A stretch of DNA of 64,000 nucleotides from assembly GCA_965214305.1 (NCBI GenBank), contig OZ243949.1, positions 1,860,001 to 1,924,000 on the forward strand, in the 5' to 3' direction. Positions 7,848 through 16,230 of the stretch are shown piece by piece (within the stretch, counting starts at the first letter, position 1; every line of letters begins with the position of its first letter). This DNA is from Azophilus sp965214305. Its GTDB lineage: Bacteria; Pseudomonadota; Gammaproteobacteria; Pseudomonadales; Azotimanducaceae. Below the pieces are notes generated by a model. It searched no databases, was not told the origin of the DNA, and worked only from the letters and a program-made list of their open reading frames with translations. The position numbers and the translations under genes were made by a program.

Positions 7848-9373
7848 GGGCATTGCCAAACGGCTGGATTTCCGGCCCGCTGCACGAGTTCATTGGGCCA
7901 CGCGGCGAAAAGGTGTCTCCCGCAGACTTCCCGAAACTGCCTTTCATCGGCATGGACCACGTTGAGGCCCACACCACGAGAATTGTTGGGTCAGTTCAAT
8001 CCAGCCAGATGAAGAGCCGGGCGTCGCGGTTCTGCCAGAACGATGTCCTGTACGGGCGCCTGCGCCCATACCCCAACAAGGTCGCCCAGCCCAAGTTCGA
8101 TGGTCTGGCTTCCGGTGAGTTCATTGTCTTCAAGGGCAACGATCTGATTGACCCTAGCTTTCTGCGCTATCGCTTGCATGCCCGTGACTTCGTCAACTTC
8201 GCCTCCCACCTGAATGAGGGAGACCGCCCACGGGTGAGCTTCGACCAAATCGGCAACTTTGAAGTCCAAGTGCCACCAGCCGGGGAGCAACGCCGAATCG
8301 TCGAGAGAATCGAAACCCTGTTCAACGAGATCGACCGGGGCGTCGAGAGCCTGCGCGAAGCCAAGCGAGGCATCGGACTCTATCGCCAGTCCCTGCTCAA
8401 ATCCGCCTTTGAAGGCCGACTCACCGCCGAATGGCGGGCACGGAACCCTGACAAGCTGGAAAGCCCAACAGCGTTGCTTGCGCGCATTCGCGAGGAACGC
8501 GAAAGACGCTTCCGCTCAGCTCTGGACGAGTGGGAGCGGGCCACAGCCGAGTGGCGCAACAACGGCGAACTCGGCAAGAAGCCCGCGAAGCCGAAGCGTT
8601 TACCCCACCCCGAAGAAGTGCAGGACAAAAGCCTTAAAAGGCTTCCGGAGGGATGGTTCTACGTCTCGTTCAATACCCTCGCCTGGTCCATTCGGAACGG
8701 CATTCCTGTCAAGCCAGATGAAGTCGGGGCCCTGAAGATATTCCGCATAAGCGCCGTTCGGCCAATGGCATTCAACCTTGACGACTACCGGCATATTACC
8801 GACCCGGATGGCAGTATGGAGGACTACCGTCTGAAGCATGGCGATATTGTATTCACTCGATACAATGGATCGCGAGAATACGCGGGTATTTCGGCCATGT
8901 ATCGCGGCGACGGCACCCATGTCTATCCTGATAAGCTCATCCGTTGCCAGATTGAGACCGGAATAATCGACCCCGCTTATCTCGAAGCAGCAACGAACTG
9001 TGGCGAGAGCCGGTCTCACATAGAGAAACGGATTCGAACAACTGCGGGTCAGTCAGGCGTCTCAGGCACTGACATAAAGGCCATGCCTGTCCCCATTTGC
9101 TGCCCCGCCGAACAGGCCGAGATCGCCCGCATCCTCAATGGGCGACTTGCATCCGCCGAATCCCTGCACACCGAAATCGACGCCATTTGCCCGACCTCCT
9201 CTAACCTCGGCCGCGCCGAGGCGCTCCGCCAATCCATTCTCAAGCAAGCGTTTTCCGGCCAACTCGTCCCGCAAGACTCCTCCGACGAGCCAGCCTCTGC
9301 CCTTCTGACTCGGATCCTAACTAAACGTAACACTGCACTATCCAAACCATCTAAGAAAAGCAAAGAAATATGA
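7844..9373 (+). CDS. hsdS: type I restriction enzyme, specificity subunit
   Basis: This 509-residue protein starts at a GTG that overlaps the hsdR stop by 4 nt. Two target recognition domains are visible. The first runs over about residues 1-150 (VLYGRLRPYPNKVA, then PPAGEQRRIVERIETLFNEI). The second runs over about 260-430 and ends with CCPAEQAEIARILNGRL. A central helical spacer has SLLKSAFEGRLTAEWR, and its twin at the C-terminus is SILKQAFSGQLVPQD. This duplicated arrangement is diagnostic. It would specify a bipartite DNA target together with HsdM. The 3' end overlaps the next gene by 4 nt, so hsdR, hsdS and that gene form one translational unit. Confidence 0.95.
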   Translation: MRALPNGWISGPLHEFIGPRGEKVSPADFPKLPFIGMDHVEAHTTRIVGSVQSSQMKSRASRFCQNDVLYGRLRPYPNKVAQPKFDGLASGEFIVFKGNDLIDPSFLRYRLHARDFVNFASHLNEGDRPRVSFDQIGNFEVQVPPAGEQRRIVERIETLFNEIDRGVESLREAKRGIGLYRQSLLKSAFEGRLTAEWRARNPDKLESPTALLARIREERERRFRSALDEWERATAEWRNNGELGKKPAKPKRLPHPEEVQDKSLKRLPEGWFYVSFNTLAWSIRNGIPVKPDEVGALKIFRISAVRPMAFNLDDYRHITDPDGSMEDYRLKHGDIVFTRYNGSREYAGISAMYRGDGTHVYPDKLIRCQIETGIIDPAYLEAATNCGESRSHIEKRIRTTAGQSGVSGTDIKAMPVPICCPAEQAEIARILNGRLASAESLHTEIDAICPTSSNLGRAEALRQSILKQAFSGQLVPQDSSDEPASALLTRILTKRNTALSKPSKKSKEI

Positions 9374-9828
9374 GCAACAATTTCCAGAGAGCAGGATCGA
9401 CCAGCAACGCTCATGTCGGCAGGGAATTTGAGGATCGAGTGCAGAAAGCTCTCGCCAAGCATGGTCTATCGCTGGTATCTGACCACAAGGTACTGTGCGG
9501 CTTGCATGAAGTGCGAAAAAACCATTCCTTTGACCTTGGGTCTGAAAACCCCAAGGTGATCGTTGAATGCAAGACCCACACTTGGACTGTAAGCGGCAAC
9601 GTACCGAGTGCAAAAATGCAGAACTGGGCGGGGGCCATGTTCTACTTCCATATGGCTCCGAAGGACTACAGAAAAATCTTCATCGTTGAGCATAGCCCAC
9701 GTCCAGGTAAGGGTAAGTCCGAAAGCCTGCTGAGCTACTTCCTCCGAACGCATACCCACATGATTCCCGATGACGTCGAATGTTGGGAGCTTAATGGCGG
9801 CGAATTGGTCAACAAGACCCAAGCATGA
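9370..9828 (+). CDS. small PD-(D/E)XK nuclease-like protein in the hsdRS operon
   Basis: This 152-residue protein from ATG 9370 overlaps the hsdS stop codon. The segment GREFEDRVQKALAKHGLS followed by HSFDLGSENPKVIVECKTH gives the restriction-endonuclease-fold pattern: an N-terminal Glu, Asp before a strand, and Glu-x-Lys. It has no helicase or methylase domain. Its position, where hsdM might be expected, and its coupling suggest a work partner of the restriction set or an independent nuclease that joined the operon. I do not know a named family for it. Confidence 0.7.
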   Translation: MSNNFQRAGSTSNAHVGREFEDRVQKALAKHGLSLVSDHKVLCGLHEVRKNHSFDLGSENPKVIVECKTHTWTVSGNVPSAKMQNWAGAMFYFHMAPKDYRKIFIVEHSPRPGKGKSESLLSYFLRTHTHMIPDDVECWELNGGELVNKTQA

Positions 9829-10028
9829 TTGTCGGAAGATTCCGCCACGCGCCCGGGGACCGGTTCACTCTCTCGATATTGGGCCGACGCATCGCCATAG
9901 GCGAGCGGAATGCACTGGTGGTGGGCCGCATAGTAGGTACGACTGGCAGCGTTGCGCCAATCGACCTCCCGGCCGCCAACGCCGATCTCTGCCGCAGCGT
10001 CCAGCAGGTCTTCAGGCGCAACCGCCAT
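9829..10028 (-). pseudogene. HEPN-domain protein, N-terminal fragment with frameshift
   Basis: From ATG 10028 the reverse strand reads PEDLLDAAAEIGVGGREVDWR then NAASRTYYAAHHQCIPLAYG, the start of a HEPN-type protein (RNase toxin superfamily). One base appears inserted near 9893: the next frame continues RPNIERVNRSPG as expected. The homology then ends about where the restriction operon's last gene finishes (9828). Only about one third of a HEPN domain remains and the catalytic RxxxxH is missing. It overlaps the upstream gene by 17 nt, so the two were a coupled pair. Confidence 0.6.
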
Positions 10029-10578
10029 TAACGACCGTCCCGATGAACATGGGCAGGAACTTCAGGCCAAGGTCAGCCACGGCTTCGGGGGACTCGGCCC
10101 AACGAAGCGCCAGTGCCTCATTCAAGTCACCCGCGGCGGTGGGCGATGTGATCAGGCGATACTCGAGGAGGAATGATCCGGGCTCGTCCTGCGAGGGCAC
10201 AATCCTTATGCCGTACGGACGAGCATGTGCCTGAGACCTTATTGAGTCCGCGCAACGCAACGCCCGTCGGGCCCCTGCCTCGCTGAATTCACCTTGGCCA
10301 ACTGCCTTCACCAGCTCTATGACCACATCGGCTAGGGGTGGCTCCCGCTCTGGAGCCAACCTGCGCCGCCGGTCACAGAGCGCCTGCGCTTCACCAAAGC
10401 GCCCAACATGCAGGGCGCTCACAATGAGGTCATCCAGCAAGGCAAGGTCATCCGGGGCTTTCCGCCAAGCGTCGCGGGCTACTTCGTAGCTCTCCCCGGC
10501 CTCGTCAACAACGGCATTTTGACCGATCCGGGCCACTCGGGCGGTCAGTTCGTTGGCTTTCGGGAGGGGGGCAGCCAT
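10012..10578 (-). CDS. uncharacterised partner of a HEPN-type protein
   Basis: This 188-residue soluble protein from ATG 10578 (MAAPLPKANELTARVARIGQ) is rich in Ala and Leu helices in the first half (LALLDDLIVSALHVGRFGEA, tetratricopeptide-like spacing). The second half contains PYGIRIVPSQDEPGSFLLEY. The stop lies inside the start of the HEPN fragment, a toxin-antitoxin style overlap. I do not recognise the family. Context suggests an antitoxin or regulator of the HEPN protein whose partner has been truncated. A frame extends further upstream to 10788, but it runs through the repeated leader block and is unlikely. Confidence 0.6.
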   Translation of the reverse strand: MAAPLPKANELTARVARIGQNAVVDEAGESYEVARDAWRKAPDDLALLDDLIVSALHVGRFGEAQALCDRRRRLAPEREPPLADVVIELVKAVGQGEFSEAGARRALRCADSIRSQAHARPYGIRIVPSQDEPGSFLLEYRLITSPTAAGDLNEALALRWAESPEAVADLGLKFLPMFIGTVVNGGCA

Positions 10579-10721
10579 ATTCAGAAACACCAAAGTTTCA
10601 GCGAAAAGGGTTGCAGGACGCTGTATCGGATAGCGACCTCTAGCCCGGCTGTTACGCCAGTTTAGTTGGGAGGCGTCGGGATGCCAACTGCTCTGCGCGC
10701 CCGCAAAGCGGGCGCGTTGGA

Positions 10722-10790
10722 ATTTCGCTGCCGCGAAACTCTGCGCCAGTCCCGTAGGCCTGATTCCGATGTGTTTCTGAACCCGCACAC
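10722..10790 (+). repeat. leader repeat with palindrome, copy 2
   Basis: This block contains TTTCGC-tgcc-GCGAAA and GTTTCTGAACCCGCACA, matching the block that precedes and starts the nucleotidyltransferase gene at 4035. Here the would-be coding start (GTG TTT CTG AAC CCG CAC) runs into a TGA after ten codons, so only the 5' end of a second MNT gene is left, fused to a Fic fragment. Confidence 0.6.
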
Positions 10791-11021
10791 GTTGAACTGA
10801 TACTGATTCATCCGTTTCGCGAAGGAAACGGGCGACTCTCGCGTCTGCTCGCCAACCTGATGGCCGTTCAGGCAGGTTGGCGCGAATTGGACTTCACGTC
10901 ATGGGAAGAGCGCAGGGAAGAGTACTTCGCCTGCATTCAGGCAGGCATGAGCGACTATGAGCCGTTGCGGGGGCTGGTCAGCCTAGCGGTACGCGAGGCG
11001 GGGAAGAGCCCAGGTGCTTAA
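10788..11021 (+). pseudogene. Fic-family protein, C-terminal fragment
   Basis: The plus frame ending at TAA 11019-11021 reads VELILIHPFREGNGRLSRLL, the complete Fic catalytic motif HPFx(D/E)GNGR. It continues LDFTSWEERREEYFACIQAG and YEPLRGLVSLAVREA, the C-terminal part of the short Fic subfamily. The upstream part of the gene is missing: homology begins just after the repeated leader block. Without the N-terminal helices the protein is unlikely to fold, although the catalytic residues are intact. Confidence 0.75.
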
Positions 11022-11157
11022 GCTTTGCTTCGATGGCCTGCACGGACTCGCCGGTCTCTATCGCCGTGGAGCTGGCCACGCTTCGCATCCGCCGCCGCAT
11101 TGCCCCCGGAGAGTCGCGCAGGTGGGGGTTGGTCTCGGAGAGCGGTTTGCGTTTCAT
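10978..11157 (-). CDS. small protein with Fic-inhibitor-like motif
   Basis: From ATG 11157 the reverse strand encodes 59 residues beginning MKRKPLSETNPHLRDSPGAM. It contains SVASSTAIETGESVQAIEAK. The SSTAIET stretch resembles the (S/T)xxxE(G/N) inhibitory helix that blocks Fic active sites, so this could be a stand-alone (class I, VbhA-like) antitoxin. The final residue of the motif is Thr, not Gly or Asn. It lies convergent to the Fic fragment and overlaps its end, so the locus is clearly rearranged. A start at 11184 is also possible. Confidence 0.45.
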   Translation of the reverse strand: MKRKPLSETNPHLRDSPGAMRRRMRSVASSTAIETGESVQAIEAKLKHLGSSPPRVPLG

Positions 11158-11183
11158 TGGTTCATCATAGCCGATTCGGGCCA

Positions 11184-11630
11184 TCGGGTGGGGAAACGCC
11201 GGGCCACCCGGAAGCGATCGGCGAGTTCCTCAAGGAACTGGACTTGGCGGAAGGCCGCTCGACCGGGGTACCGAAGATTCTGCGGGCAATGCGCAACAAC
11301 GGCTCGCCGTCTCCGATTTTCGAGACTGATGATGATCGCACTTGGTTTCTTACCCGGCTGCCCGTGCATGTGGGGTTTTCGCGAACGGAGGAGCACGGTG
11401 GGGAACGGGATTCCGGACAAGGCATCTCATTGAAAATCGAGCAGGAAGCATCATCCACCGACCAAGTTACCCCCCAAGTCACCGACCAAGATAACCAATT
11501 GGAAAACAAAGATAATTCTGCCAATACCCCCCAAGTCACCGAACGTCTCGGGTACTTGGTCAGCAGGCTTCAAGGCGAAATGAGCCGCACCGACTTGCAG
11601 ACCGCGTTGTGGACGGCACCGACTGGGTGA
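11184..11630 (+). pseudogene. divergent-AAA (AlbA_2/RecG-like) ATP-binding protein, C-terminal fragment
   Basis: The plus frame contains AIGEFLKELDLAEGRSTGVP then KILRAMRNNGSPSPIFETDD. This is the C-terminal ATPase-like part of the AlbA_2/HATPase_c_4 proteins often found near toxin and phage-defence genes. A charged linker and the start of a winged helix (LVSRLQGEMSRTDLQTAL) follow. The homology has no N-terminal half, and the winged helix is cut at about 11605, where the sequence joins a HigB fragment. It is a remnant. Confidence 0.6.
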
Positions 11631-11640
11631 TGCTCGGTAC

Positions 11641-11715
11641 CGACGTGAAGGGTGACATGGCGAGTATGTGGAGCGTGCGCGTGTCGGGCAACTGGCGCGT
11701 CGTCTTCCGGTTCAT
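11641..11715 (+). pseudogene. HigB toxin fragment, second copy
   Basis: The frame reads KGDMASMWSVRVSGNWRVVF, the core of a HigB/RelE toxin. At DNA level 11654-11713 matches 1427-1486 of the first higB at 57 of 60 positions by eye. Nothing else of the toxin gene is present and no antitoxin follows. Confidence 0.8.
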
Positions 11716-11855
11716 GTTTTTGGATGTTGAGGTGGCTTCTCAACAGGTTGAACAGGTTGAGGAGTGTTGCATGAGAAAGCTGCTTGTCATTCGATTCCAA
11801 GCAGCCGACTGGGCGTGATGGCGAACGGCATGGCCCCGCCAGACCAGCGCCCGTC

Positions 11856-13415
11856 CTATTGCACGATCTTGATGTAATCCCCCGCCCGCGGCTCACCGCG
11901 CGGATGATGGCCATTGAGCACGCGCAACGTCTCTTCGGGAAAACGCTTGAGGGAAGACTTGCGCCCCAACTCGGCGTAGGTATCGCCGGGATTGGCCATA
12001 ATCACCCGGATGCGCTGGTTGTTCGCCACTTGCAAGTCCGCCGCCGTCATCGCGCGGAACGATTCGAGGGTGGCGCGGAAATCCTTTTCAAATTGAGCCG
12101 GGTCGCCGACGGCACCCAAGGTGCCCCGGAATAGGTAGATGGCGCCGTCTTTGTAAACAAGCGCCAGCTTCCTAACCTGATCGTCACCGCCAAGAATCTG
12201 GATATCGGTAATATAGGCATCGTAGCCGTTGACGACGAGCGCCTCGCCGTTCTCGGTGTCGTCGCGTTTCAGCGTTTCCCGTATGTAATCCTCCGGGGTC
12301 TGCTGCTCGGCCGGCGGTTTCTGGCGCCGCACGGTAATGCTGCCGCTGGAGGTGCCGCCAACATCCCGGCCGGAAACGGCGGTGGCGGTGTTCGTCACCT
12401 CCCAGCCATCGGGGAAGGCGACCACGATGCGCAGGCTGCCGTGATAGTAAACACCATCCTTAATCAAGCCCGTTGCCGCTTCGTCGCCGTAAACCAGGCC
12501 GTCGATCATTGCCCAGAAATCGCGTTCCGGCGCCCGCAGCGTCTGGCCGGCCAGCGGCACCGCCTTATGCACAACATCGTTGAGCCGCTTATCGTTGCGC
12601 GGGTGCGAACCGAAGATGCCGTGGTAGACGCTGGGCCGATTCATCACCGACTTGGCAAACAATTCCTGGTCTTTGAGCACATGAATAACGGAAATCATGG
12701 CTAGCGGATCGTAGCCGGCCCGGGCCAGGAACTCGGCGCCATAGCCATCCGCCTCCAACTCGTACTCGCGGGCTTCTCGGGTTACGGCGGTGGCGGTCAA
12801 GGTATCGCCCAAATCCTTCATCGCGAAGCTGCTTGTGCCGATCGCCGCCAGCCAGCCGAGCAACCCGCCGAGGCGATTCAAACCCTTTGAGCGCTGCACG
12901 TGGCGGCCAACCACATGGCCGATCTCATGGCCGATAATGCCCGCCAACTCGTCCTCGCTGCGGCAGAAGGCGATCAGGCCACGATGGATGAAGATATAGC
13001 CGTCCTGGGTTGCCGAGGCGTTGACTTGCGAACTATCGACCACGGTAAAGGTGTACTGATCGCTGGCCAGCCCCGATGCGGCGAGCAACCGCTCGCCAAT
13101 CTCGGTGACGTAATCCTGCCACTCCTCGTCCGGGTAGAGGCTATTTGTCTCGCGCAGGTCGTTGTATATCTTTTCGCCATCGCCCGCCGCCCGGGCGCTT
13201 GACGGCAACAGGGCCAGGCAGGCGATGAATAGCGCCAGGGTTAATGCGTTGCGGTTCCTGGCAATAGGTCCGGCTTTGCCCGCGGGCCGCGCCTTGCGCC
13301 CAAGCGCTTGCGCTGATGCCAAATTATTCGCTGGACGTGGCATTGGCTGGCGGGTTGGGGTTGCGTCGTTCTGCCTGGGGCGCACGATTTGCGCAGTGGC
13401 GGTAGAGTGGGGCAC
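11856..13415 (-). CDS. M48-family metalloprotease with exported N-terminus (BepA/YfgC-like)
   Basis: This protein of up to 519 residues has a hydrophobic signal segment (LTLALFIACLALLPSSARA, about residues 58-76) and the zinc motif HEIGH at 163-167. A second zinc ligand lies in REYELEADGYGAEF near residue 210. The peptidase domain (about 80-300) is followed by a region not typical of M48 and a short LysM-like end (GDTYAELGRK to AGDYIKIVQ). Such periplasmic proteases act in outer-membrane protein quality control. The true start may be the ATG at 13343, since the first 24 residues are low-complexity. The gene is transcribed divergently from a 76-bp dispersed repeat and rpmE lies beyond. Confidence 0.88.
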   Translation of the reverse strand: MPHSTATAQIVRPRQNDATPTRQPMPRPANNLASAQALGRKARPAGKAGPIARNRNALTLALFIACLALLPSSARAAGDGEKIYNDLRETNSLYPDEEWQDYVTEIGERLLAASGLASDQYTFTVVDSSQVNASATQDGYIFIHRGLIAFCRSEDELAGIIGHEIGHVVGRHVQRSKGLNRLGGLLGWLAAIGTSSFAMKDLGDTLTATAVTREAREYELEADGYGAEFLARAGYDPLAMISVIHVLKDQELFAKSVMNRPSVYHGIFGSHPRNDKRLNDVVHKAVPLAGQTLRAPERDFWAMIDGLVYGDEAATGLIKDGVYYHGSLRIVVAFPDGWEVTNTATAVSGRDVGGTSSGSITVRRQKPPAEQQTPEDYIRETLKRDDTENGEALVVNGYDAYITDIQILGGDDQVRKLALVYKDGAIYLFRGTLGAVGDPAQFEKDFRATLESFRAMTAADLQVANNQRIRVIMANPGDTYAELGRKSSLKRFPEETLRVLNGHHPRGEPRAGDYIKIVQ

Positions 13416-13543
13416 CGAGCAAACGGGGCGCGGCCGCTTCAGTACGGCAAGGGTGAGAAATATCGCACAGACATTTCATGGAACGGCTGATTGTGGCGCC
13501 GTTATGCACATGTTGATATTTCCGCAGCAAGGCGGTGGTCGCT

Positions 13544-13619
13544 CAGTTTCACTTTCCGCCGCCGCAGAGACCCCGCCAGCGTTGGGCTGCGGCGATGAAG
13601 CGTTGCCAAATTGAGCCAC
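13544..13619 (+). repeat. dispersed intergenic repeat family 2, copy a
   Basis: The 76-bp block starts CAGTTTCACTTTCCGCCGCC and ends TGCCAAATTGAGCCAC. An inverted copy lies at 38720-38796 and a partial same-sense copy at 46169-46229. It fills the gap between the M48 protease and rpmE. Confidence 0.7.
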
Positions 13620-13635
13620 GACCGGCGCGGCGCAA

Positions 13636-13854
13636 CTATCGGCTGATTTTGCCCCGGCTGCCGAAGTGCCGACGGAAACGTTCAACGCGGCCGCGGGAAT
13701 CCGCAATTTTTTGCTTGCCGGTATAGAACGGGTGGCAGACTAAGCACACGTCGATGTGAATGTCTTCCTTGAGTGTGGAGCCTATCTCGATGACGTTGCC
13801 ACAACTACAGGTGGCCTTGATGTGGTTGTACTCGGGATGAATGCCGACTTTCAT
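13636..13854 (-). CDS. rpmE: 50S ribosomal protein L31
   Basis: This 72-residue protein from ATG 13854 reads MKVGIHPEYNHIKATCSCGN and has a zinc-type Cys pair arrangement: C-S-C in ATCSCGN and C-x-x-C in CLVCHPFYTGKQK. This marks the zinc-binding L31 type. It is a bL31 component of the large ribosomal subunit. It is divergent to priA, an arrangement common in Gammaproteobacteria (priA-rpmE). A short upstream extension to 13893 is open but lacks homology. Confidence 0.95.
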   Translation of the reverse strand: MKVGIHPEYNHIKATCSCGNVIEIGSTLKEDIHIDVCLVCHPFYTGKQKIADSRGRVERFRRHFGSRGKISR

Positions 13855-13931
13855 GGTGTGCCCGGTCCGATAGGCTCTTTGCAGCGGGCGCACAGTGTAC
13901 CAAACGGCGGTTCGATGGCAAGGTGAGCGCC

Positions 13932-16061
13932 ATGACCGATGTCGCCCGCATTGCCCTGCCCGTGCCGCTGCGCCAAGCGTTCGACTACGCGGTGCCGGAC
14001 GATGCCGCCATGCCCGTCAAGGGTGCCAGGGTTCGCGTGCGCTTCCACAATCGAACGCTCATCGGCTTGTGCGTGGGCCTGAACCCGCCCGACACTCATC
14101 CCGATCCAAAACCACTGCTCAATGTGCTTGATCCCGCCAGCATACTAACCGACGAGGTCTTCGCACTGGCGCATTGGCTGGCAAACTACTACCACCACCC
14201 ACTCGGCGAGGTCTTCGCGACCATGCTGCCAAACGCGCTGATGAAGGGTGCGCCGCTCTGTTGGCAGCGGCAGGAACTCTGGCAACCGAGTGCCGAGCCC
14301 CCGTCACTGCCCAAGCGGGCGACCAAACAGCGGGCGTTGTTGGAATTTTTACAGCGACGAGGTGCCCCGGCGAGTATTGCGGAACTGCGTGCCGCGGGAT
14401 TCACCTCGAAGTTGATCGCGACACTTGCGGCCAAGGGTGCTATCGAACCCGGCGAACGCACCTACGAACTGGAGGCACCGCCACAGTTAACGGCGGAGCA
14501 AGGCGCCATTGTGGAGCGCTGTAAGGCGGCACCGCCCGGCTTCGCCACGGCCCTGATCGACGGGGTGACGGGCAGCGGCAAGACCGAGGTCTATCTGCAA
14601 GCCATGGCGAATGTACTCGAACGCGGCGCACAGGTGCTGGTGCTGGTGCCGGAAATCGCCCTGACGCCGCAAACGCTGGGCCGCTTCCGCAACCGCTACG
14701 GCGAAACAAGCGTTTTTCACTCCGGCCTATCCGACCGGGAGCGGCTTGAAGCCTGGCTGAAGTGCCGAGACGGCACCGCCCGCATCCTCATCGGCACCCG
14801 CTCCGCCGTGCTTACCCCGTTCCGCAACCTCGGCCTTGTCGTGGTTGACGAGGAGCACGATGCCTCCTTCAAACAGCAGGATGGCCTGCGCTACTCCGCC
14901 CGCGACCTGGCCGTCAAGCGGTCACAAAGCCTCGACATTCCGCTGTTGCTCGGCAGCGCCACACCATCGCTCGAATCGCTGCGCAATGCGCGCCTTGGAC
15001 GCTATAGCCATTACCGGTTGACGCGGCGGGCCACCGGCGCGCCGATGCCGCCCCTGCATGTGCTCGACATTCGCGGCCATAGGCTGCGCGACGGTTTGAG
15101 CGAGCCGCTCGCCAAACGCATCGGGCGACATCTGCTCAGGGGTGCCCAAGTGCTGGTATTTCTGAATCGGCGCGGTTACGCACCCGTTTATCTTTGTACG
15201 GATTGCGGCTGGCAGGCGCGTTGCGATGCTTGTGATGCGCGGCTGACGCTGCATCGCACTCCATTCTTGCTGCGCTGCCATCATTGCGGCGCCAAGGCAC
15301 CGATTCCCGCCGCATGCCCCGGTTGCGGAGGCCAAAGCTTGGTTGCCCTGGGTGCCGGCACACAGCGTACCGAAGCGGGTTTGCGCGAACGGTTCCCCGA
15401 ATTTCCGCTGTATCGCATTGACCGGGACAGCACACGCAGCCAAGGGCGGCTCGAAAAACAGCTCGGCCGCATTCAACAAGGCGGGCCGGCCATTCTGGTG
15501 GGAACGCAAATGCTCGCCAAGGGGCATCACTTCCCGAACGTCACCCTGGTCGCCGCCCTGAACGCCGATGCCGGATTCTTAAGCGCCGATTTCAAGGCCG
15601 CCGAGCGCACCGCCCAGCTCATCGTACAGGTGGCGGGACGCGCTGGCCGCGCCGAGCGTCCCGGCGAGGTTTGGATACAGTCGCTGCAACCCGATAGCCC
15701 GGCGTTGCGGCAACTCATCGAATCCGGTTATGCGGGATTCGCCGACCAGGAACTCGCCAGCCGGGAGCGGGCCGGGCTGCCGCCGGCGCGGCCGATGGCA
15801 TTGCTGCGCGCCGAAGCCGAGGAGGGCACCGCGGCAAGGCTATTTCTTGAGGGGCTGAAGCCTCTTCTGCCCGCAACACTTGAGGTGTTCGGCCCCGCGC
15901 CCGCGCCCTTGATGCGGCTGGCCAATCGCTACCGATTTCAACTCATGCTGTTGGCGGATGATCGGCGCAGCCTGCATCGCGGGCTGGAGCGGCTGGCGGG
16001 GGCATCGGCTCCGCGCAGCGTGCGTTGGGCGATTGATGTGGATCCGGCGGATGCGGGCTAG
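13932..16061 (+). CDS. priA: primosomal replication protein N' (helicase PriA)
   Basis: This protein of about 709 residues from ATG 13932 begins MTDVARIALPVPLRQAFDYA, the 3'-end-binding domain. The helicase has Walker A GVTGSGKTE near 211, DEEHD near 305 and a zinc module between about 421 and 466 with Cys pairs CTDCGWQARCDACD, CHHCGA and CPGCGG. Later come GTQMLAKGHHFPNVTLV and GRAGRAERPGEV. It restarts stalled replication forks. The stop codon TAG is part of the CTAG target of a 159-bp repeat element inserted directly after the gene. Confidence 0.97.
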   Translation: MTDVARIALPVPLRQAFDYAVPDDAAMPVKGARVRVRFHNRTLIGLCVGLNPPDTHPDPKPLLNVLDPASILTDEVFALAHWLANYYHHPLGEVFATMLPNALMKGAPLCWQRQELWQPSAEPPSLPKRATKQRALLEFLQRRGAPASIAELRAAGFTSKLIATLAAKGAIEPGERTYELEAPPQLTAEQGAIVERCKAAPPGFATALIDGVTGSGKTEVYLQAMANVLERGAQVLVLVPEIALTPQTLGRFRNRYGETSVFHSGLSDRERLEAWLKCRDGTARILIGTRSAVLTPFRNLGLVVVDEEHDASFKQQDGLRYSARDLAVKRSQSLDIPLLLGSATPSLESLRNARLGRYSHYRLTRRATGAPMPPLHVLDIRGHRLRDGLSEPLAKRIGRHLLRGAQVLVFLNRRGYAPVYLCTDCGWQARCDACDARLTLHRTPFLLRCHHCGAKAPIPAACPGCGGQSLVALGAGTQRTEAGLRERFPEFPLYRIDRDSTRSQGRLEKQLGRIQQGGPAILVGTQMLAKGHHFPNVTLVAALNADAGFLSADFKAAERTAQLIVQVAGRAGRAERPGEVWIQSLQPDSPALRQLIESGYAGFADQELASRERAGLPPARPMALLRAEAEEGTAARLFLEGLKPLLPATLEVFGPAPAPLMRLANRYRFQLMLLADDRRSLHRGLERLAGASAPRSVRWAIDVDPADAG

Positions 16062-16220
16062 GAGCCTCTGCCTGCGGAATTCGCGGCTGCAAAGCCGCTC
16101 TCATCCGCCCCGTCGGCCGCTCGATTTCGTTGCATATGGCTCGATATTCGCCTCAATCGACCGGCTGACGGGACGGCGATAGCGGCTTTTCGCTTTCGCG
16201 ACTTCCGAGGGCAGAGGCTC
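16062..16220 (+). mobile_element. 159-bp CTAG-target MITE-like element, copy A
   Basis: The element begins GAGCCTCTGCCTGCGGAATT and ends CGAGGGCAGAGGCTC, imperfect terminal inverted repeats. It is flanked by CTAG (16058-16061) and CTGG (16221-16224). It has exactly the same length as copies B and F. It lies between the convergent ends of priA and the phosphatase gene, and the left CTAG contains the priA stop. It encodes no protein of its own. Confidence 0.85.
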
Positions 16221-16230
16221 CTGGAAGCCT

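Noticed and set aside
9770..10234. Plus-strand ORF overlapping the HEPN and partner genes
   Set aside because: The reverse strand has clear HEPN similarity and an overlapping gene pair. The plus frame is low complexity.
1905..11021. The two Fic pieces as halves of one gene split by an 8-kb insertion
   Set aside because: The N-terminal piece belongs to the large Fic class, while the C-terminal piece (HVELILIHPFREGNGR, then LDFTSWEERREEYF) fits the short class. The junction sequences do not match each other.
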